A DNA stretch of 64,000 bases from Lysobacterales bacterium (GTDB lineage Bacteria; Pseudomonadota; Gammaproteobacteria; Xanthomonadales; BPKI01). This document shows positions 59,111-64,000 of this stretch, piece after piece. How positions within the stretch are numbered: position 1 is the stretch's first letter; each line of letters starts with the position of its first letter. The DNA is taken from positions 1,364,001 to 1,428,000 of the forward strand of contig BPKI01000001.1 in the NCBI GenBank assembly GCA_026005055.1, in the 5' to 3' direction. A model generated the notes under the pieces. It worked only from the letters and a program-made list of their open reading frames with translations, had not been told where the DNA came from and made no database searches. Both the position numbers and the translations under genes were made by a program.

Positions 59111-59790
59111 GCATCTGGGCGATCGTGGTAGCGGCCGGGCGCGGCGAGCGCTTCGGCGGACCCAAGCAATTCGCGCCCCTGCGCGGTCGCATGGTCCTCG
59201 AGTGGTCGCTTTCGCGGCTCGCGGCTTGTCCCTCGGTCGCGGGCCTGGTCCTCGTGCTGCCCGCGCTCGATGCGCCTGGAATCGCGAGCGAGGCTCTGCG
59301 CGGCAAACCGCTTCGTCGGGCCCTCGGCGGCTCCACGCGCGCGCTGTCGGTGCTCGCAGGGCTGCGCGCCCTTCCCGAGCATTACCCCGCCGATGGGCCC
59401 GTTTTGGTCCACGATGCGGTCCGCCCTTGCATCGAGCCGGAAGCCGTGGAGCGTTTGATTCGCGAAGTCGGAAACGATCCCGCCGGCGGGATTCTCGCGC
59501 TGCCGGTGGCCGACAGCCTCAAGCGCGCGTCGGGCGAACGGATCGAGGAAAGCGTGTCTCGCGAACGGCTCTGGCGGGCGCAGACCCCACAGCTCTTCCC
59601 GAAGTCGCTGCTCGAGCGCGCCCTGGCGGCCGAGTGGGGGGAGGGCGCAGGCGATGAAGCCGAGGCGGTGAGCCGGCTCGGACTTCGACCGCGCCTGGTT
59701 CTGGGTGCCGAGAGCAACCTCAAGATCACCCGTCCTGAGGATCTTCGGCTCGCGGCGGCGATCCTCGCCGATCAGGAGGATTCCGCGTGA
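59107..59790 (+). CDS. ispD: 2-C-methyl-D-erythritol 4-phosphate cytidylyltransferase
   Basis: Third step of the MEP pathway; attaches CMP to MEP, using CTP made by PyrG in the same run. The 227-aa protein starts with GTG at 59107, overlapping ftsB. Motifs are VVAAGRGERFGGPKQFAPL, VHDAVRPCIEPEAVERLI, a PVADSLKRA segment and ITRPEDLRLAAAIL. It is coupled to ispF by a GTGA overlap. Confidence 0.96.
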   Translation: MSIWAIVVAAGRGERFGGPKQFAPLRGRMVLEWSLSRLAACPSVAGLVLVLPALDAPGIASEALRGKPLRRALGGSTRALSVLAGLRALPEHYPADGPVLVHDAVRPCIEPEAVERLIREVGNDPAGGILALPVADSLKRASGERIEESVSRERLWRAQTPQLFPKSLLERALAAEWGEGAGDEAEAVSRLGLRPRLVLGAESNLKITRPEDLRLAAAILADQEDSA

Positions 59791-60272
59791 CTCGCGTCGG
59801 CTTCGGTTTCGACGTCCATCGTTTCGCGCCGGGCGATCATCTCATGCTCGGCTTGGTACGGATCCCGCACGCGTGCGGGATCGAGGCCCACTCCGACGGG
59901 GACGTGCTCGTGCACGCGCTGTGCGATGCCCTGCTCGGCGCCAGTGGTCTGGGCGACATCGGGCACCATTTCCCGCCCTCGGATGAACGTTGGCGCGGCG
60001 CGCCGGGGCGCCTGCTGCTCGCCGAGACCCTAAGGATCCTGAAGCAGGCGGGGTTTCGCCCCCACAACGCGGACCTCACCGCGGTCTGTGAGCGTCCGCG
60101 GCTCGCGCCGCACTTCCCGGCGATGCGCGCAGCGCTCGCCGAGGTCTTGGGGCTGCCGGAAAGCGCGGTCAACCTCAAGGCGACGACCTCCGAGGGGTTG
60201 GGCTTCACCGGCCGCGGCGAGGGTATCGCCGCCTTCGCGGTGGCGATGGTGGTGCCATCCTCGCTTGGCTGA
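59787..60272 (+). CDS. ispF: 2-C-methyl-D-erythritol 2,4-cyclodiphosphate synthase
   Basis: Cyclises CDP-ME 2-phosphate to MEcPP. The 161-aa protein starts with GTG at 59787. It has the metal ligands in GFDVHRF and AHSDGDVLVHALCDALLGA, plus LGDIGHHFPPSD and KATTSEGLGFTGRGEGIAA. It overlaps ispD by four bases and truD by one (TGATG). Confidence 0.96.
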   Translation: MTRVGFGFDVHRFAPGDHLMLGLVRIPHACGIEAHSDGDVLVHALCDALLGASGLGDIGHHFPPSDERWRGAPGRLLLAETLRILKQAGFRPHNADLTAVCERPRLAPHFPAMRAALAEVLGLPESAVNLKATTSEGLGFTGRGEGIAAFAVAMVVPSSLG

Positions 60273-61291
60273 TGCGCTGGCCCGAAAGCATCGCCGCAAA
60301 GCCGCTCGTCGCGCGCTACAAGCAAGAGCCGGCCGATTTCCGAGTCCAGGAGATCCTCGGCTTCGACGCGGACGGGGAGGGCGAACATTGGCTGCTCGCC
60401 ATCGAGAAGGAGGGTCACAACACGGAGTTCGTCGCATCCGCTCTCGCCCGCCATGCGGGAGTCGCCCCGGTCGCCGTGGGTTTCGCCGGGCGCAAGGACC
60501 GCCACGCACGGGTGGTTCAGCATTTCACCGTCCACGCGCCGCGGCTCACGGCGGATCACTGGCGAGGATTCTCCCATCCCGGCGTGCGCATCCTCTCGGT
60601 GGCTCGCCACCGTCGCAAGCTGCCGCGCGGGGCGCACCGGGGCAATGCCTTCGTCGTCCGGCTACGGCAGGTCCGGGGGGAGGAGCCGACCATCGCCGCC
60701 TGGCTCGAGCGCATCGCGCGCGAGGGTTTCCCGAACTATTTCGGAGCGCAGCGTTTCGGCCGAGATGCCGCCAACCTCGAGGCGGCGGTAGGGCGGTCGC
60801 GGCGCTCGCGTCGCTGGCGCGAGTTCGCCCTGTCCGCGGCGCGAGCGGCACTATTCAACGAGATCCTCGCGCAGCGCGTCGCAGCCGGGACCTGGGATCG
60901 GCTGCTGGCGGGGGACCTCGCGACCCTCGACGGGCGAAGGAGTTTTTTCAAGGTGCTCGATCCGACCGAAGCCTCGATCGAGACGCGGCGCGCCGAGGGC
61001 TTTATCCACCCGAGCGGCGCGCTCTGGGGGCGCGGCCCGACGCCGGCCTCCGGAGCGCCGGGACAGCTCGAGGCGGCCGTGGCCGCCGCCCATCCCGACT
61101 GGGCCGCTGCCTGCGAGCGGGAGGGGCTGCGACAGGAGCGCCGCGCCCTTCGCGTCATTCCGGCGGGGCTACGCTTCACCTTCGAGCGCTCGGACACGCT
61201 GATCCTCGAGTGCGTCCTGGCGCGCGGCAGCTACATGACGGTGCTTCTCGAGGCGATGGGAGCGACTTGTGCAACAGAGAAAGAGGAGTGA
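60272..61291 (+). CDS. truD: tRNA pseudouridine(13) synthase TruD
   Basis: Converts U13 of certain tRNAs to pseudouridine. The 339-aa protein has the catalytic Asp76 in GFAGRKDRHA, preceded by EKEGHNTEFVASALARH, and FPNYFGAQRFGRD in the TruD insertion domain. C-terminal LECVLARGSYMTVLLEA matches the family. The ATG at 60272 overlaps the ispF stop by one base. It ends the pyrG-truD run; the 122 bp that follow show no gene. Confidence 0.96.
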   Translation: MRWPESIAAKPLVARYKQEPADFRVQEILGFDADGEGEHWLLAIEKEGHNTEFVASALARHAGVAPVAVGFAGRKDRHARVVQHFTVHAPRLTADHWRGFSHPGVRILSVARHRRKLPRGAHRGNAFVVRLRQVRGEEPTIAAWLERIAREGFPNYFGAQRFGRDAANLEAAVGRSRRSRRWREFALSAARAALFNEILAQRVAAGTWDRLLAGDLATLDGRRSFFKVLDPTEASIETRRAEGFIHPSGALWGRGPTPASGAPGQLEAAVAAAHPDWAAACEREGLRQERRALRVIPAGLRFTFERSDTLILECVLARGSYMTVLLEAMGATCATEKEE

Positions 61292-61413
61292 ACGCGGTGT
61301 GCAACGAAGGCGTCGCTCTTCGCTCTGGTCGGCGGCGTGAAACCGTCGCATAGTTCGGAATGGCGAGGGTGATTGACGATCCCCGTCGAGCTCCCGATCG
61401 GGAGGAGGTGAAG

Positions 61414-61647
61414 ATGCGAGCCAAGTCCTGGTCCCCCATCCTGCTGGCTCTCTCGTGCCTGTCGCTTGCGGGCTGTGCCACGACCGAGAGCGTGAGTCGC
61501 GAGGGCAAGGTGCTCGAGCTCCCGCAAGGCCGGATGGTCCTGCGGGTGGATCGCGAGTATGTGGCCCGGATCGAGGCGATCGCGCGGCAGCACGGTACGC
61601 GGGTGCACTGGGTGAACCCACCGCTCAAGCGGGTCGAGCTGGAGTGA
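61414..61647 (+). CDS. Small lipoprotein of unknown function
   Basis: A 77-aa predicted lipoprotein. The signal peptide SPILLALSCLSLAGC carries a textbook lipobox, and the mature part has ELPQGRMVLRVDREYVARIE and [13 protein letters not shown]. The ATG at 61414 has GGAGGAGG immediately upstream; an ATG at 61360 would spoil the signal peptide. It lies where many gammaproteobacteria have only spacer between truD and surE. Its last 23 bp overlap the convergent Smr gene. The function is unknown. Confidence 0.8.
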   Translation: MRAKSWSPILLALSCLSLAGCATTESVSREGKVLELPQGRMVLRVDREYVARIEAIARQHGTRVHWVNPPLKRVELE

Positions 61648-62212
61648 AGTTCCCCCCTCGGCGAGGGCGCCGAGCGGCGAGGAGGACGATCGTGGCTCCG
61701 GTCCCCCCTTGTTGGGGACGGGCCGGGGCGAAGGCGAGCACGTCGGCGCGAAGCCTGAGCATCCGGTCGACGAGCGCCTTGAGCACCGGGCCGCGGCCCC
61801 GCGAGCGCAGTCCCTTGCCGTGGATGATTTTAACGCACAGTCGCTCTTCTCGCCGGGCCTCCTCCAAGAAGCGTTTGAGGACCTCTTCAGCGGTGCGCGC
61901 ATCCATCGCATGGAGGTCGATCTCGTCGCGAACCGCGTAACGTCCCCGTCGCAGACGCCACAGCAGCGCGGGTGCCACCCCTGGCTTGAGGTAAAGCAGT
62001 TCCTCGCCGGTCTCGGTGAGGGTCTGGGCGCTCTCGGCTAGGGCCTGCACGAAGGCCTCCCGGCGGGGAATCTCGGCTCCTTGCGGCGGGGCGCGGCGCA
62101 ACGACTCTTCGGAGCGGCGTTTGCCTCGAATCGGCCGGACACGACCGATGCTCGCGCGGAATAGGGCCGAATCCTCCTCTGGTTCGGTATCGCTGGAGAA
62201 AGGTTCTGCCAC
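61625..62212 (-). CDS. Smr-domain protein
   Basis: A 195-aa protein with a C-terminal Smr domain: [20 protein letters not shown], then [20 protein letters not shown] and [12 protein letters not shown]. These give the DLH, HGKG and GGTGA motifs; the domain acts as a nicking or RNA endonuclease in other proteins, and the family resembles E. coli SmrA/SmrB. The N-terminal half is charged. A GTG at 62212 was taken as the start; a TTG at 62242 is possible. The 3' end overlaps the small lipoprotein gene. Confidence 0.87.
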   Translation of the reverse strand: MAEPFSSDTEPEEDSALFRASIGRVRPIRGKRRSEESLRRAPPQGAEIPRREAFVQALAESAQTLTETGEELLYLKPGVAPALLWRLRRGRYAVRDEIDLHAMDARTAEEVLKRFLEEARREERLCVKIIHGKGLRSRGRGPVLKALVDRMLRLRADVLAFAPARPQQGGTGATIVLLAARRPRRGGNFTPARPA

Positions 62213-62286
62213 GGTTCCCGGGACGTTCTCGGACGGGAGCAAAGATAGCGGCTTCGGTTATAGTGTCGCCACCGCGCGAGGCCGCC

Positions 62287-63066
62287 ATGCACTTGCTCAT
62301 CAGCAACGACGACGGGGTCGAGGCTCCCGGGATTCGAGTGCTCGCCGAGGCGCTCTCTGCGCTCGGGAAAGTCACCGTGGTCGCGCCCGACCGCGACCGC
62401 TCGGGCGCGAGCAACTCGCTAACCCTAGATCAGCCGATCCGCGTCAGCCAATTGGAGAATGGTTTCTTCCGGGTGGTGGGAACCCCGACCGATTGCGTTC
62501 ACCTCGCCCTCTGCGGTTTGCTGCCGGACGACCCCGACATCGTCGTTTCCGGAATCAACAACACCGCCAATCTCGGCGACGACGTGATCTATTCCGGCAC
62601 GGTGGCGGCGGCGATGGAGGGGCGTTATCTCGGTTTGCCGGCGATCGCCGTGTCGCTCGCGGCGCAGGATGGCAGCCCCCGTCACTTCGAGAGCGCCGCC
62701 AAGGCTGCGCGACTGCTGGTCGAGCGGCTGCTCCGTGACCCTCTGCCGGCGGACACCATCCTCAACGTCAATGTCCCGGATCGCCCGTGGGGCGAAATCG
62801 CCGGCTTCGAGGTCACCCGCCTCGGCCACCGGCACCGCGCGGAAGCCTGCGTGATGCAGGTCGATCCACGCGGGCGGCCGATGTGGTGGATCGGACCGGC
62901 GGGGCCCGAGCAGGACGCCGGCCCCGGCACGGACTTCCACGCGGTTCGGCGAGGCTATATCTCGATCACGCCCATCCACGTCGATCTCACCCGTTATCAG
63001 GCGTTGGACAAGGTCGCCGGATGGGTGAGCGCCCTCGAGCGCGGGATCGCTGCCGACGCCCTCTGA
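62287..63066 (+). CDS. surE: 5'/3'-nucleotidase SurE
   Basis: Metal-dependent phosphatase that removes phosphate from nucleoside monophosphates and is needed in stationary phase. The 259-aa protein has the metal-binding Asp pair D8-D9 in [24 protein letters not shown] and [20 protein letters not shown]. The ATG at 62287 was chosen by homology. A TATAGT box at 62259-62264 could be its -10. The gene is followed by pcm after 3 bp, the classic surE-pcm pair. Confidence 0.96.
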   Translation: MHLLISNDDGVEAPGIRVLAEALSALGKVTVVAPDRDRSGASNSLTLDQPIRVSQLENGFFRVVGTPTDCVHLALCGLLPDDPDIVVSGINNTANLGDDVIYSGTVAAAMEGRYLGLPAIAVSLAAQDGSPRHFESAAKAARLLVERLLRDPLPADTILNVNVPDRPWGEIAGFEVTRLGHRHRAEACVMQVDPRGRPMWWIGPAGPEQDAGPGTDFHAVRRGYISITPIHVDLTRYQALDKVAGWVSALERGIAADAL

Positions 63067-63069
63067 GAG

Positions 63070-63738
63070 ATGAAGGGAGGATCGGCGGAGCGGCTCGGAC
63101 TCGGCATGACCTCGCAGCGGGCGCGCGACCGGCTCGCCGAGCGCCTGCGCGAGCGCGGGATTCAGGACCCGCTGGTGCTCGCGGCGATGCGCACGGTGCC
63201 GCGGCATCTTTTCGTGGATGAGGCGTTGGAGAGTCGCGCTTACGAGGACATCGCCTTGCCGATCGGCTTCGGTCAGACGATCTCGCAGCCTTACGTCGTC
63301 GCCCGCATGACCGAGCTCCTTCGCGCCGGTCGCGAGCTCGGCAAGGTTCTCGAGATCGGTACGGGTTGCGGTTACCAGGCGGCGGTCTTGGCCCAACTGG
63401 CGCGCGAGGTCTACACCATCGAACGCATTGCCGAGCTCTCCCGTCAGGCACGCCGACGCTTCCGCATGCTCGGTTACCGCAATGTCTTCAGCCGCCACGA
63501 CGACGGGCGCCTCGGCTGGCCGGAGGCGGCACCCTTCGATGGAATCCTAGTGGCCGCCGCCGCCGAGAGCTTGCCCGCCGCGCTGCCCGAGCAGCTCGCG
63601 GAGGGGGGCGTCTTGGTCGCACCGCTGGGGCCGGCCGGTCAGCAGCGACTGGTACGTCTGCGCCGCCGGGAAGGGCGGATCGAGGAAGAGTCCTTCGATC
63701 CCGTGCTCTTCGTGCCGCTGCTTCCCGGGCGGGGCTGA
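63070..63738 (+). CDS. pcm: Protein-L-isoaspartate O-methyltransferase
   Basis: Repairs isoaspartyl residues in damaged proteins by SAM-dependent methylation. The 222-aa protein has [40 protein letters not shown] and the SAM-binding [18 protein letters not shown]. Its stop overlaps the next ATG by one base (TGATG). Confidence 0.96.
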   Translation: MKGGSAERLGLGMTSQRARDRLAERLRERGIQDPLVLAAMRTVPRHLFVDEALESRAYEDIALPIGFGQTISQPYVVARMTELLRAGRELGKVLEIGTGCGYQAAVLAQLAREVYTIERIAELSRQARRRFRMLGYRNVFSRHDDGRLGWPEAAPFDGILVAAAAESLPAALPEQLAEGGVLVAPLGPAGQQRLVRLRRREGRIEEESFDPVLFVPLLPGRG

Positions 63739-64000
63739 TGCGCCTCTTTCGTCCGCTCTACGAGCGCACCCTGGCGCTGGCCTCACACCCTCGGGCACCG
63801 GCGATGCTCGTCCTGGTGAGCGCCGCCGAGAGCGTCGCATTTCCCGTGCCACCGGACGTGATGCTCGTTCCGATGGCGCTGGCCGCACCGGCGCGGGCGC
63901 TCTATTTCGCGCTGCTGTGCACCCTCGCCTCAGTGGGTGGCGGTCTGATCGGCTGGCTGCTCGGGCGTTTTGCGATGGAGGCGATCGCGCCCTGGCTCGA
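63738..64000 (+). CDS. YqaA/DedA-like membrane protein, N-terminal part (3' truncated by window edge)
   Basis: The first 87 residues of a membrane protein begin [20 protein letters not shown] and continue with AAESVAFPVPPDVMLVPMAL and a glycine-rich helix (ASVGGGLIGWLLGRF). This is the YqaA family of the SNARE-associated/DedA superfamily, which usually follows pcm and precedes nlpD. The ATG at 63738 overlaps the pcm stop. The rest lies beyond base 64000. Confidence 0.9.
   Translation, partial: MRLFRPLYERTLALASHPRAPAMLVLVSAAESVAFPVPPDVMLVPMALAAPARALYFALLCTLASVGGGLIGWLLGRFAMEAIAPWL

Overview
The window is chromosomal DNA from a very G+C-rich Gram-negative bacterium, most likely a gammaproteobacterium near the Xanthomonadales/Lysobacterales or Chromatiales. 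The reasons are the order ftsB-ispD-ispF-truD-surE-pcm-yqaA, the order murJ-ribF-ileS-lspA-ispH, an Rsx electron-transport cluster joined to metG, kdsA next to pyrG and eno, and OmpA and lipoprotein envelope genes. The species cannot be named from the sequence. No tRNA, rRNA, CRISPR array, insertion sequence, integrase or phage gene was seen. No stretch above about 230 bases lacks a gene. Many neighbours overlap by ATGA, GTGA or TGATG, so translational coupling is widespread, and several convergent pairs overlap at their 3' ends.

Layout. 1-7.4 kb: murJ (5' truncated), ribF, ileS, lspA, ispH, then an OmpA-type porin with its own promoter and a clear terminator. 7.4-15.5 kb: a small exported protein, then a minus-strand cluster (suhB, desaturase, FAD oxidoreductase, DUF1365, Cfa, DUF2878, DUF1295, second Cfa-like methyltransferase) that should modify membrane fatty acids. 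15.5-26.7 kb: trmJ facing a 12-gene minus-strand run metG-rsxABCDG-pdxH-yjbQ-(BtuF-like)-(WGR-like)-(SPOR)-hemE. 26.8-33.7 kb: mrp, dcd, a dienelactone hydrolase, and a coupled trio rimO-S9 peptidase-kbl.

33.7-46.5 kb is an envelope block: two paralogous exported proteins in tandem, a DUF4139 protein, an exported bifunctional-nuclease-family protein, PBP1c (pbpC) and its alpha-2-macroglobulin partner. The last two are both damaged: the macroglobulin gene is frameshifted, and pbpC has no stop codon at its expected end and runs through the whole antisense nuclease gene. 46.5-50 kb: an iron-sulfur (6-4)-type photolyase, a CPD photolyase and a DUF1810 protein. 50-53 kb: a cysteine-rich exported SpoIID-like protein and a DUF1176 protein. 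53-64 kb: parE, then pyrG-kdsA-eno-ftsB-ispD-ispF-truD, a small lipoprotein, an Smr protein, surE-pcm and the start of yqaA.

Points most worth a second look: the double lesion of the macroglobulin/PBP1c module, with a deletion footprint consistent with 13 nt; the Rsx cluster that lacks rsxE and has altered flavinylation motifs in both RsxD and RsxG; a CTP synthase whose glutaminase motif lost its usual Gln; an OmpA domain with Cys in place of the peptidoglycan-binding Asp; and the SpoIID-like exported protein ending in FRDGFE.
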